Below, in pieces: positions 7,071 to 14,130 of a stretch of DNA of 14,130 nt. Every line of letters begins with the position of its first letter. Positions within the stretch are counted from its first letter, which is position 1. The stretch is from the NCBI GenBank assembly GCA_910588285.1, contig CAJUQB010000115.1, positions 1 to 14,130 on the forward strand, read 5' to 3'. The DNA comes from an uncultured Lachnospiraceae bacterium. Its GTDB lineage: Bacteria > Bacillota > Clostridia > Lachnospirales > Lachnospiraceae. The position numbers were made by a program, and so were the translations under genes. The notes beneath the pieces are model-generated. The model searched no databases. It was given only the letters and a program-made list of their open reading frames with translations, and was not told the DNA's origin.

Positions 7071-7865
7071 TCAGCCCTCCTCAAAGGGGTTGACCCCCAG
7101 ATTTGTAAAATAGAACTGCAGGGCAGGCTCCATATATTCGTTCACCTGTTTCTGCTGCTCCTCCCATTCATTTGCAGCATGGTCAAAATCGCCAAATTCC
7201 ATCAGCTTTGGCAGCATGCTCATGTCTCCATCCGTAAACTCCATAATCAGATCCCAGTAATCCTTTGTTATCTGCTGTGCTTTTGCGCTTTCCGGGGGCA
7301 CCTGCTCCTGGGAAAGCCTCTGGATCTCCTCACACGCCTGATGAAACCGGCGGATAAAGGCCTGTCCGCTTTCCTCGTCAAACTGCCGGCGGATATGATC
7401 CAGCATCTCATCATCAAAATGCTTGATCAGAAAATAATATTCGTTCTTCATCTGCAGATTGACAATGATATCCGCATATTTTTTGAAATTTACGGTCTGC
7501 ATCTGAAGCACTTCCTCCCGAAGCTGTTCCACTGCCGTCAGGGATTCCGATAATTGCCGGAGCTTTTGGTGCAGAACATCCGCCTGCTTTGCGAGGGCCT
7601 CTGCCACATCCTCAGGCGTCTCCAGGGAAATCAGCCGCTGCCTGATATCCTCCAGGGAAAAGCCCAGGGATTTCAGGGAGAGAATCTGGTGAAGCAGAAC
7701 CAGGTCCTTATCCGTATAAAGCCTGCGTCCGCCCTCACTCTCCCCGGAGGGGTGCAGCAGGCCTTCCTTGTCATAATACTGCAGAGTGCGGACCGTGACG
7801 CCCATTTTTCTGGCTGCCTCACCTACTGTCATATAATCCTTTGGGATTGCTCTTTGTTTTGTCAT
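7071..7865 (-). CDS. MerR family transcriptional regulator with TipAS-like C-terminal domain
   Basis: The product is 264 residues. Residues 12-80 are the MerR winged helix: TVGEAARKMGVTVRTLQYYD, then RRLYTDKDL and LKSLGFSLEDI. About 81-120 is a leucine-rich dimerisation helix. The C-terminal 130-255 is helical, with ESAKAQQITKDY and ending PALQFYF, resembling TipAS-type ligand-binding domains of multidrug regulators. I start at 7865 (AGGAGG at 7877-7882, 11 bases upstream). A start at 7901 would put the promoter's TATAAT box inside the gene. It leads the ABC exporter operon and likely controls it and itself, activating on ligand binding by untwisting the 19-bp spacer. The ligand is unknown. 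Confidence 0.88.
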   Translation of the reverse strand: MTKQRAIPKDYMTVGEAARKMGVTVRTLQYYDKEGLLHPSGESEGGRRLYTDKDLVLLHQILSLKSLGFSLEDIRQRLISLETPEDVAEALAKQADVLHQKLRQLSESLTAVEQLREEVLQMQTVNFKKYADIIVNLQMKNEYYFLIKHFDDEMLDHIRRQFDEESGQAFIRRFHQACEEIQRLSQEQVPPESAKAQQITKDYWDLIMEFTDGDMSMLPKLMEFGDFDHAANEWEEQQKQVNEYMEPALQFYFTNLGVNPFEEG

Positions 7866-7889
7866 CGCTTTCGTTGCCTCCTGATTTGT

Positions 7890-7920
7890 ATTATAACTCA
7901 TTACGCTGCGTCATAAGCAA
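7890..7920 (-). promoter_or_regulatory. MerR-type promoter with 19-bp spacer and operator dyad
   Basis: On the minus strand TTGCTT (7915-7920) and TATAAT (7890-7895) are 19 bases apart, longer than the usual 17 and typical of MerR-controlled promoters. The spacer contains the imperfect dyad ATTACGC-T-GCGTCAT (7900-7914, one mismatch), the expected place for a MerR dimer. Transcription would start near 7883, just before the ribosome binding site. Confidence 0.68.
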
Positions 7921-7955
7921 TACCCTTTTTTCTTTTTTTCCATGGGAGACTGCGC

Positions 7956-8008
7956 AAAAAAAGGGGCTGTCGCACTAACGATTGAAAAATCGGGGGTGTG
8001 ACAGCTCC
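7956..8008 (-). terminator. rho-independent terminator of the lipoprotein-kinase operon
   Basis: Read on the minus strand, a GGAGCTGTC arm (8000-8008) pairs with its partner at 7963-7971, with an inner CACC-type pair and a CGATT/AATCG stem (7979-7992). It is followed by seven T residues (complement of 7956-7962). The stop codon of the kinase is at 8022, so it ends that transcript. Confidence 0.85.
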
Positions 8009-8021
8009 TCCGGCCTCAGCA

Positions 8022-11000
8022 TCAACCAGGCCCATTTTGTATGACTGTATTCAGTGTTTCGTATAGCTTCTCTACCTCCACCGGCTTGGACAGATGCCCA
8101 TTCATGCCGCACTCCACGGATTTCCGCAAATCGTCGTCAAAGGCATTGGCCGACATGGCGATAATGGGAATGGTATGGCAGTCCGCCCGCTCCATGCTGC
8201 GGATGGCGCGGGTGGCCTCTAAGCCATCCATCACCGGCATCATAATATCCATCAATATCACGTCATAGGTTCCGGGATCGGTGGTGCGGATGCGCTCCAC
8301 TGCCTGGGAGCCGTCAAATACACAGTCTACGGCAAAGCCCCGCTCCTCCAGCAGGTATTGGGCAATCTCGGAATTCAGCTCATTGTCCTCCACCACTAAG
8401 ACGCGGCAGCCCTCAAAGGAAATCTCTCCCTGTTCTACCTTTGTCTCTTCATCTTCTCCGAGAGCCATGGAAATGGTAAAGCTGAAGGTACTGCCTTTTC
8501 CCGGGGCGCTTTCCAGCTGAATCCCGCTTCCCATCATGTGAATCAAGCGGCTGCTGATGGATAGTCCCAGGCCGGTTCCCTGCTGCTTGGAGGGATCTCT
8601 GTTGGCCGCCTGTTCAAAGGAGCGGAATACCCGGTCCTGCTCTTCCTCTGCAATACCGATTCCCGTATCCTTCACCGAGAAATACAGGGCGCTGCGCTCA
8701 TCCGAGACAGGCGTTTCTTTCACGGTCAGGGTAATGCTTCCGCCTTCCGGCGTGAATTTTACCGCATTGCCCAACAGGTTGATCAGCACCTGGCTGATGC
8801 GCATCCGGTCTGCCGCAAACCAGCGGTGCTTCAGTGTAATATCCTGAATCAGCTGTATGTTCTTTGCATGGACCTGCGGAAGAATCAATTCGGGAATCGT
8901 GCCCAGCATCTCATCCATATCGAAATTCACAGGCTCCAGCTTCATCTTGCCGCTCTCGATCTTGGACATGTCAAGAATATCATTGATCAGGCCCAATAAA
9001 TAATCGGAAGAGGATTGGATCTTCTGGAGGCAGTCCATAATCCGCTCCTGCGTCTGATCCTGCTGCAGGGCAATGGCTGTCATACCGATAATGCCATTCA
9101 TCGGGGTACGGATCTCATGGCTCATCCGGGAGAGGAATTCCGATTTCGCCTTGCTGGCAATATCATGCTGCCGCTGGTTGAGCTGTCCCTGAATCACACG
9201 TCCAAGCTCCGCCAGGTTCTGATATTCTCCCGGCTCCCGAAGCAGGGAAGGCTCCACCCCAAGGATGCAGATATTTCCCATATAATTCCCATTGTCGTAC
9301 ATGGGAAGGAAAATCCCCTGGCTTCCCGGCTCAATACTCAAAAATGTCTGAAGCTCCCTCCCTGCACTGCGCTCCTTGGAAAAATAGCATACCTCTGTCT
9401 GACCCAGCCAGTTATGAAACCGTTCAAGCTCCGGTTCCGTATATTTTCTTACCGCCTCTGCAGCCGCCTTATAGTTTTGATGCCACTGGTATTCCAGGTA
9501 ATTGGAATTGAAATCCGGCCGCAGGATGGACACCAGCACGTCGCCGGCCTGGTAGAACCTCCCGATCTTTTGCAGCATCAGCATCATCTGGGCAGGGAAA
9601 TTGGAGCCCCAGCCAAAGAGATTGAGCGCTACGGAAACAAGGCTTGTGCTCTTGTCATAGCCTAAGCTGTTAATGTCCTGTCCCTGCAGGGCCGGCAGAG
9701 AGCCCCGGGCGGAGGAGGGAACCTCCTCATAAAAGCAAAGCTGCTGTCCGGCGAAGGAAGAAGCCAGGCTTACAGCCAGCTTCGCCTTCCGGATCAATTC
9801 TTCTGCCGCCTCTTCCCGCTCCCCGCAGCATAAGCCTCCGCAGAGATGCACCTGGAACAGCTCCTCCTCATAGGCAGCGGCAGCGCGATCCAGCAGCTTC
9901 CGGATCTTTTGGCCAGCCTCCTCCCCGGACATGCCCTCCAGCCACAGAATGAACTCGTCCTGATTCAGGCGCAGTGCGATTGGCATGCTGCCTGTCTCTT
10001 CCCCAAGCCCCTGGCATGCTTCCTGAATCATCCCTCCTATGTTCTCCAGAATCATGTCTCCAAACACAATTCCGTTTTTTTCATTGGTTTCCTGCAGGTT
10101 GTGCAGGAGCAAATCAACCATCACGCCCTGGGGCCGCTTTCTGCGGGCCTGGGCCAAAAGCTCCATGCCCACGCTGTATACATAGAGACCGGTGACTCCG
10201 TCGAGCATATGCTTCCTGCGCTGTTCTGCCTCCCGCTCCTTCTGCTTCTGAATATTGCGGATGCTTCCCACCAGCTTCCTGCGCCGTCCGTCCGTATCAT
10301 AGACAACCTTGCCGGAAAGGGCTACCCAGTTATATTCCGGCTCATTTGGCCAACGCAGCCGAAATTCCGCATAAGGGTTATCGCGGTCCTGCTGCAGCGC
10401 CTCCAGCGCTCCCTGCCGGTCTGCTTCATAGATATAGTCCAAATGAATATTACCGGTTTCGAATCCCGGAAATTTCAAATGGGTATCCATGGAATTTTGG
10501 TTCACCAGCTCCAGGATCTGATTTTTCAGATCATAGGAAAAAAAGATATCGTTGGTGGATTCCAGGGCCACCTTATAGCGCTCCTTTTCCTCCAGCAGAA
10601 TATTTTCCGCTTCCTTCTGACGCTCCGTCAGATCCTTTACCACATCATAGAGGGCATCGATTTCCAGGATATTGGACAGCTTGAACTTCTGCAGGCCGGC
10701 CCTGCCTTCCGTGATGCACTGCATCAGCCGCTGAACCGGACGTGTCAGATGGCGCACCAATACATAGATCCCGAAAACGCCGAAGATCAGGCCGGCCAAA
10801 ACGGCAATCACCATCCAGAAATAGAGCTGGCGGCTCAACCCAAAGAGCTCCTTTTCCGTATTCAGTCCCAGCAGTACCCAGTCCGTATTTTCATAGGGTA
10901 CATTTTCACCGTATAATTCCAGGGGGCACACCACGGCATAGAGGCCCTGCCCGCTCAATTTCATATCCTGTATCTGTGAAAGATTCTTATAATCTGTTTC

Positions 11001-11963
11001 CAGCAGGGTAAAATCCTGATTTGCAGACCGTACAAAATCGTACAGCATTCCCTTCCCGGTCAGAGGAATATAGTTTCCGTCGTCCTGTTTGACCGCCAGC
11101 ATATAGCCGGACTGCTGGGAGCTGTTCAGCTCTGCAGCGGGAAAATAGTCATACAGATTCCGGCAGGAAATCTCCACGCCCAGCACACCGTACACCTGCC
11201 CTTCATACCTAAGGGGGAGGGAATATGTAATCATTTCATAGGCATCCGTCCCCTTCTTTTCCAGGGTGAAGGGCAGGGACCAGTATCCCAGATCCTCCGT
11301 ATCGGCATCCGGATGCTCCGTTCCGGCCCGCCATGGCTCATAGAAATATGCATCCTTCGTGTTCTGGCCGATTCCGTCCATGTGAAAGCGTGTGGTCCAG
11401 TTGGTATCTAAAGGCACGTTCCATGTTCTGGAGAGCTGTTTATTTCCCCGCTCCAGCAGAAGATCCGTATAATTTACGGGATTGGTCTGGGGATCGGAAT
11501 CCCGGATGAAGAATCCGGCATAATCTCCCTCCTCCGCCATGTCTGTATCTGTTCCTGTCAGGGCCAGAAAAATTCCGGTGGTGGAGCTGTTCTGCAGAAT
11601 GTTGATGCACTCGGGAAACATCTGCTCCAAAAGGCGCTCCTTGGATTCCTCTGATTGAAGAATTTCTTCCAGCCTGGCATCCTCCTGTGTCAAATACTGC
11701 TGCAGCCGGTTATTCAGAATCTCCTCCTTCTCTGAGATGGCCGACCATCTTTCATTCATGTCATTCTGCAGGATCACCTGCCTGTTTTCCACCAGCCGCC
11801 CCATCATGCCGCTGGAATATTCCTCCAGTGTTTCTGCAATATGCCGAACCACCAGTGTTCCGATGGTAACAGCGCTCTGTATCATCATTATAACAATCAA
11901 TGGAATCAGAAAAAATATAAATATCGTCAGCTTTTTCTTTTTTTGACTCCCAGCTTTGCTCAT
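8022..11963 (-). CDS. hybrid sensor histidine kinase/response regulator with dCache, HAMP, PAS, degenerate GGDEF and GAF-like domains
   Basis: The 1313-residue inner-membrane kinase is arranged as follows: membrane helix 12-38; a large extracytoplasmic dCache-like sensor to about 380; a second helix 381-403; a HAMP-like stretch to 450; a PAS domain about 460-575; a GGDEF-like domain 586-745 in which the signature reads RLNQDEF (665-671) instead of RxGGDEF, so probably inactive; a GAF-like region 770-925; HisKA with phospho-acceptor H949 (MSHEIRTPMNG); HATPase with N1066, DTGIG (1099) and GTGLGL (1129); and a receiver with acidic E1192/D1193, phospho-acceptor D1239, S1271 and K1293. All kinase and receiver residues are intact. 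The gene begins 11 bases after the lipoprotein stop with a GAGG site, so the two are co-transcribed. No separate DNA-binding response regulator is present, so the output partner lies elsewhere. The signal is unknown; a sugar or other solute is inferred from the neighbour. Confidence 0.93.
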   Translation of the reverse strand: MSKAGSQKKKKLTIFIFFLIPLIVIMMIQSAVTIGTLVVRHIAETLEEYSSGMMGRLVENRQVILQNDMNERWSAISEKEEILNNRLQQYLTQEDARLEEILQSEESKERLLEQMFPECINILQNSSTTGIFLALTGTDTDMAEEGDYAGFFIRDSDPQTNPVNYTDLLLERGNKQLSRTWNVPLDTNWTTRFHMDGIGQNTKDAYFYEPWRAGTEHPDADTEDLGYWSLPFTLEKKGTDAYEMITYSLPLRYEGQVYGVLGVEISCRNLYDYFPAAELNSSQQSGYMLAVKQDDGNYIPLTGKGMLYDFVRSANQDFTLLETDYKNLSQIQDMKLSGQGLYAVVCPLELYGENVPYENTDWVLLGLNTEKELFGLSRQLYFWMVIAVLAGLIFGVFGIYVLVRHLTRPVQRLMQCITEGRAGLQKFKLSNILEIDALYDVVKDLTERQKEAENILLEEKERYKVALESTNDIFFSYDLKNQILELVNQNSMDTHLKFPGFETGNIHLDYIYEADRQGALEALQQDRDNPYAEFRLRWPNEPEYNWVALSGKVVYDTDGRRRKLVGSIRNIQKQKEREAEQRRKHMLDGVTGLYVYSVGMELLAQARRKRPQGVMVDLLLHNLQETNEKNGIVFGDMILENIGGMIQEACQGLGEETGSMPIALRLNQDEFILWLEGMSGEEAGQKIRKLLDRAAAAYEEELFQVHLCGGLCCGEREEAAEELIRKAKLAVSLASSFAGQQLCFYEEVPSSARGSLPALQGQDINSLGYDKSTSLVSVALNLFGWGSNFPAQMMLMLQKIGRFYQAGDVLVSILRPDFNSNYLEYQWHQNYKAAAEAVRKYTEPELERFHNWLGQTEVCYFSKERSAGRELQTFLSIEPGSQGIFLPMYDNGNYMGNICILGVEPSLLREPGEYQNLAELGRVIQGQLNQRQHDIASKAKSEFLSRMSHEIRTPMNGIIGMTAIALQQDQTQERIMDCLQKIQSSSDYLLGLINDILDMSKIESGKMKLEPVNFDMDEMLGTIPELILPQVHAKNIQLIQDITLKHRWFAADRMRISQVLINLLGNAVKFTPEGGSITLTVKETPVSDERSALYFSVKDTGIGIAEEEQDRVFRSFEQAANRDPSKQQGTGLGLSISSRLIHMMGSGIQLESAPGKGSTFSFTISMALGEDEETKVEQGEISFEGCRVLVVEDNELNSEIAQYLLEERGFAVDCVFDGSQAVERIRTTDPGTYDVILMDIMMPVMDGLEATRAIRSMERADCHTIPIIAMSANAFDDDLRKSVECGMNGHLSKPVEVEKLYETLNTVIQNGPG

Positions 11964-11974
11964 TGCTCCTACCT

Positions 11975-13438
11975 CTAATTGTTCACAGTACTATTCAATG
12001 CATCGCAGAAGGAAAGATACCATTCCTCGAAGGCCTCCCTTGTTACATAAGGCGCTGCTGCCTCTTCCAGGCTTCCTCCCTGCTCCAGTGCAGCCATAAC
12101 AGCCGAACGGTCCTCTACCGCCTTATCGGCAAGATGATATTCCAGAATCTTCCTAGCGGCAGAACCGTTCTCAAAACTCTTATTGGTATAGAGAACCATA
12201 TTGTCCATTTCCTGGAAAATGGCAGTCAGGCAGTCATAGGTCTTGGGGGCCACTGTCAGCTGCTGCTCCGCAATCACCTGATCCAGCTTTTCCACGCTGC
12301 TTGCCTCCTTCAACACAGGCAGATACCCTGACACACAGCCGAATTCCAGATTGTTTTCCGTCTTGGTGAACCATTTTAAAAATTCAACGGCAGCATATTC
12401 ATGCTGTTCATCGGATTTGCTGACCACCATGCCTGCTCCCTGCTGTACGGCACACTGCTTCCCTCCCTCAAACACGGGAGCCGTCATTACGATATACTCA
12501 ATATCATAGCTGCCATTGTCCTGCTCCACCTGATCCGGAAAATACATGGCGGAGGAGGTAGAGCCTGTATATGCCAGGATATCCCCTGTCTTTACATCAT
12601 CAGACCGGAAGGAGCCATATGCGCCAAAATAGCCCTTTACCATGGGCACGTAATAATTTTCCCATAAGCGGTACAGCTCCTCCTTCGGCACATTTAAGGT
12701 GACTGCACCATTTTCCACCTGGAATATCTCCACGCCCAGCTGCTGCATTCCGATGATAAAATAGTTGGCTACGGCATCCCTTCCGTAAAAGGCCTTGCCG
12801 TCCTCCGGAATGTCGGGGGTAAGGCTGTCGGTCCATTCATAATAGGCCTGGGCAGTGGCCGTGATCCCCTCCATGGTGGCAAGGGTATCCAGGGAAGCGC
12901 CGGTTGCGTCTGCGAATTTCTCCCAGTCTGTCTTATTGATCATCATGATCTCCGTGGACTTTGCCGTTGGAAAGATCCGAAGGGAGCCGTCTGAGGCAAT
13001 GCGCCCCTCCTCGATATAGGAATCCACATATTGCTCCAGCTCCTCCTCGTCCAGATAGCCGGACAGATCGGCCAGGGCGCCGGCCTGCTCCACCTCGTAT
13101 GCCGTATCCGCGTAGGAGGAGAAAATATCCGGCATGGCATCAGCCCCTACCTTTCCCGCAATGGAATCGCGCACCGCAGTCTCCAGGTCGGAAACAGACC
13201 CCTGGGAGAAGCTCTGTACATAGATTCCCTGTTCCCGTCCCACCGTATCGTTGAATTCCTCCACCAGGGCATCGAAGGCCACCTGCTGGGAACCGTTATA
13301 ATAATGCCAGACTGTCAGGGATACCGGATTCTTGGGATCCAGGGGCCCCTTCTCCCCGCACCCGGCAAGCCCCAGCGCTACGGTTGATGCAAAACAGAAA
13401 ATGCCTAATTTTTTTCTGAAATTATTTGAATGTATCAT
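11975..13438 (-). CDS. extracellular solute-binding lipoprotein (family 1, MalE-like)
   Basis: The 487-residue protein begins with a lipoprotein signal (basic FRKK, hydrophobic core, lipobox LAGC with C27), so it is probably anchored outside the membrane. The mature part opens with VSLTVWHYYNGSQQVAFDALVEEF, the usual first strand and helix of sugar-type ABC binding proteins, and later carries a TAKSTEIMMINKTDWEKF segment typical of the hinge region. I start at 13438 because AAGGAGG (13447-13453) lies about 8 bases upstream; the ATG at 13474 is ahead of that site. No permease or ATPase genes lie beside it. The next gene is a membrane sensor kinase in the same operon, so I infer a role in presenting a ligand to that sensor. 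It could also serve a transporter encoded elsewhere. Confidence 0.9.
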   Translation of the reverse strand: MIHSNNFRKKLGIFCFASTVALGLAGCGEKGPLDPKNPVSLTVWHYYNGSQQVAFDALVEEFNDTVGREQGIYVQSFSQGSVSDLETAVRDSIAGKVGADAMPDIFSSYADTAYEVEQAGALADLSGYLDEEELEQYVDSYIEEGRIASDGSLRIFPTAKSTEIMMINKTDWEKFADATGASLDTLATMEGITATAQAYYEWTDSLTPDIPEDGKAFYGRDAVANYFIIGMQQLGVEIFQVENGAVTLNVPKEELYRLWENYYVPMVKGYFGAYGSFRSDDVKTGDILAYTGSTSSAMYFPDQVEQDNGSYDIEYIVMTAPVFEGGKQCAVQQGAGMVVSKSDEQHEYAAVEFLKWFTKTENNLEFGCVSGYLPVLKEASSVEKLDQVIAEQQLTVAPKTYDCLTAIFQEMDNMVLYTNKSFENGSAARKILEYHLADKAVEDRSAVMAALEQGGSLEEAAAPYVTREAFEEWYLSFCDALNSTVNN

Positions 13439-13521
13439 TGATTTTCCCTCCTTGGATGAAGCTGTCTTTACCATATATCAAATTTTCAAAATCTCAAACT
13501 ATAAACTAGATAATTCTGGTT

Positions 13522-13550
13522 AGTATATCATATACCGATAAATTTTGCAA
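13522..13550 (-). promoter_or_regulatory. extended -10 promoter of the lipoprotein-kinase operon
   Basis: On the minus strand TTGCAA (13545-13550) and TATACT (13522-13527) are 17 bases apart, and the -10 box is extended (TGATATACT). An alternative -35, TTGACA at 13553-13558, lies 18 bases from TATATG. The start near 13515 gives a leader of about 75 bases, with no recognisable riboswitch. Confidence 0.62.
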
Positions 13551-13556
13551 GCTGTC

Positions 13557-13590
13557 AAAAAGCACAGAAAAGGAGCGCCTCCGGCGCCCC
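13557..13590 (-). terminator. rho-independent terminator after the PucR-like fragment
   Basis: On the minus strand GGGGCGCC (13583-13590), a three-base loop and GGCGCTCC (13572-13579) form an 8-bp stem with one G-T pair, followed by TTTTCTGTGCTTTT. It starts 5 bases after the TAA at 13596. The T-rich tail runs into the -35 area of the lipoprotein promoter. Confidence 0.85.
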
Positions 13591-13595
13591 GACTG

Positions 13596-14003
13596 TTACC
13601 TTAGACGCTTTTGGTGCTCCTCCTCCTTTTCCTTCCGCCAGGGAGGCTGAAACAGCCCGTTGAACATAACGATACGCAAAGACAAATAGAGTGTAAAATT
13701 CTCCCAGCTGTCGGAAAAATCATAGCCCAGAATGGATTTGATTTTCTCAATCCGGTAGATCAAGGTGTTCTTATGAACAAACAGGGTATCTGCGGTTTGC
13801 TTCACATTCAGGGAATTCTCCATAAACTCGTAAAAGGTCGTCATATGGTCCGTCCCCTCCTTCTGGTCATATGCCAATAGCTTCAGCAGCCTGGGATTGC
13901 AGAAATCCATGAGATTTTCATTTTTTCTGCAGATCTCCAGCATTTCGATCAGAATATAATCCTGAAAAAAGTACAGGGGATGCTTCTGATTCTTGTTCAG
14001 CAT
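13596..14003 (-). pseudogene. PucR/CdaR-type regulator, C-terminal fragment
   Basis: From ATG 14003 (GGAG about 5 bases upstream) the product is 135 residues. Residues 60-95 are the PucR-type helix-turn-helix (LNVKQTADTLFVHKNTLIYR, then IEKIKSILGYD), and 8-45 resemble the helical segment before it. Family members are usually 300-550 residues with an N-terminal sensing domain, which is missing here. Similarity seems to continue upstream of the ATG: the same frame reads VSKAIKALDYGET, which fits the preceding helix of the family, until a GC-rich segment near 14047 and a stop at 14094-14096. I therefore read this as a 5'-truncated gene. A short stand-alone DNA-binding protein made from ATG 14003 remains possible. 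Its target is unknown; it lies upstream of the lipoprotein-kinase operon but ends in its own terminator. Confidence 0.65.
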
Positions 14004-14046
14004 GGTTTCTCCATAATCAAGAGCCTTTATGGCCTTGCTTACATTA

Positions 14047-14130
14047 CCGCCGCATGGTTTGGCGGCGACAGCGAAAACGCAAGGCGGGCCCCCTTAAAGC
14101 GGACGGAGAATATTTTGGAATTTTATCAGA
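14047..14130. repeat. GC-rich hairpin segment, possible inserted or dispersed repeat
   Basis: The segment starts abruptly after AT-rich coding sequence and contains CGCCGC/GCGGCG (14048-14053 and 14062-14067), GCG-AAAA-CGC (14071-14080) and a GGGCCC core. It interrupts the apparent 5' side of the PucR-like gene. It continues beyond the window, so ends, target duplications and type cannot be seen. Confidence 0.3.

Noticed and set aside
9846..10916. Plus-strand reading frame of 356 codons opposite the kinase
   Set aside because: It lies antisense within the PAS/GGDEF part of the kinase, and the translation shows no recognisable motif.
13439..13474. Upstream ATG at 13474 for the lipoprotein
   Set aside because: The AAGGAGG site lies between 13474 and 13438, and the later start gives a normal short lipoprotein signal.
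1..14130. CRISPR array, tRNA or rRNA genes, complete insertion sequence
   Set aside because: I found no regularly spaced repeats, no cloverleaf or conserved rRNA sequence, and no transposase. The repeats present are explained as coding or hairpin repeats.

Overview
The window looks like chromosomal DNA from a low-to-mid GC Firmicute, most likely a gut Clostridia of the Lachnospiraceae type. The evidence is strong AGGAGG-type ribosome binding sites, sigma-A style promoters, a VanZ-like protein, a Gram-positive sugar-binding lipoprotein, and a fused EndoQ-like PHP/UvrD protein of a kind I know from Clostridia. This is inference from gene content, not a database match. Coding parts are fairly GC-rich; the first ~290 bases are clearly AT-rich.

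Layout. (1) Bases 1-190, minus strand: a strong promoter with two tandem palindromes in its spacer, a three-codon ORF, and the start of a HicA-like toxin gene that breaks at codon 18, leaving a toxin-antitoxin remnant at the window edge. (2) 288-4752, minus strand: a DUF2185(Imm33)-DUF4241 immunity-like protein lies behind a large EndoQ-like nuclease/UvrD helicase gene that is split by a one-base frameshift near 2430-2452. The nuclease/helicase carries two motifs resembling sliding-clamp-binding peptides. (3) 4753-5069: a divergent intergenic region with promoters on both strands, a palindrome and a nested hairpin. (4) 5070-5579, plus strand: a VanZ-like membrane protein, the only convincing plus-strand gene, whose 3' end overlaps the next operon tail to tail. 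(5) 5521-7865, minus strand: a tightly coupled MerR regulator, ABC ATPase and ABC-2 permease operon. Its promoter has the 19-bp spacer and dyad typical of MerR control. (6) 8022-13438, minus strand: a two-gene operon of a solute-binding lipoprotein followed by a 1313-residue hybrid sensor kinase, with a clear promoter and terminator. (7) 13596-14130: the C-terminal end of a PucR/CdaR-type regulator, apparently missing its 5' part, next to a GC-rich hairpin segment at the window edge.

How the parts work together. The MerR-ABC operon reads as a ligand-induced efflux or membrane-stress module. The lipoprotein and hybrid kinase read as a sensing module, because no permease genes accompany the binding protein and the kinase has a periplasmic-type sensor domain. 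I see no CRISPR array, tRNA, rRNA or complete mobile element. Broken genes at both ends and the frameshifted nuclease/helicase suggest a region with some decay. The most interesting points are the clamp-binding-like peptides in the EndoQ/UvrD fusion, the operator-in-promoter toxin remnant, the altered ABC signature motif, and the permease-less lipoprotein/kinase pair.
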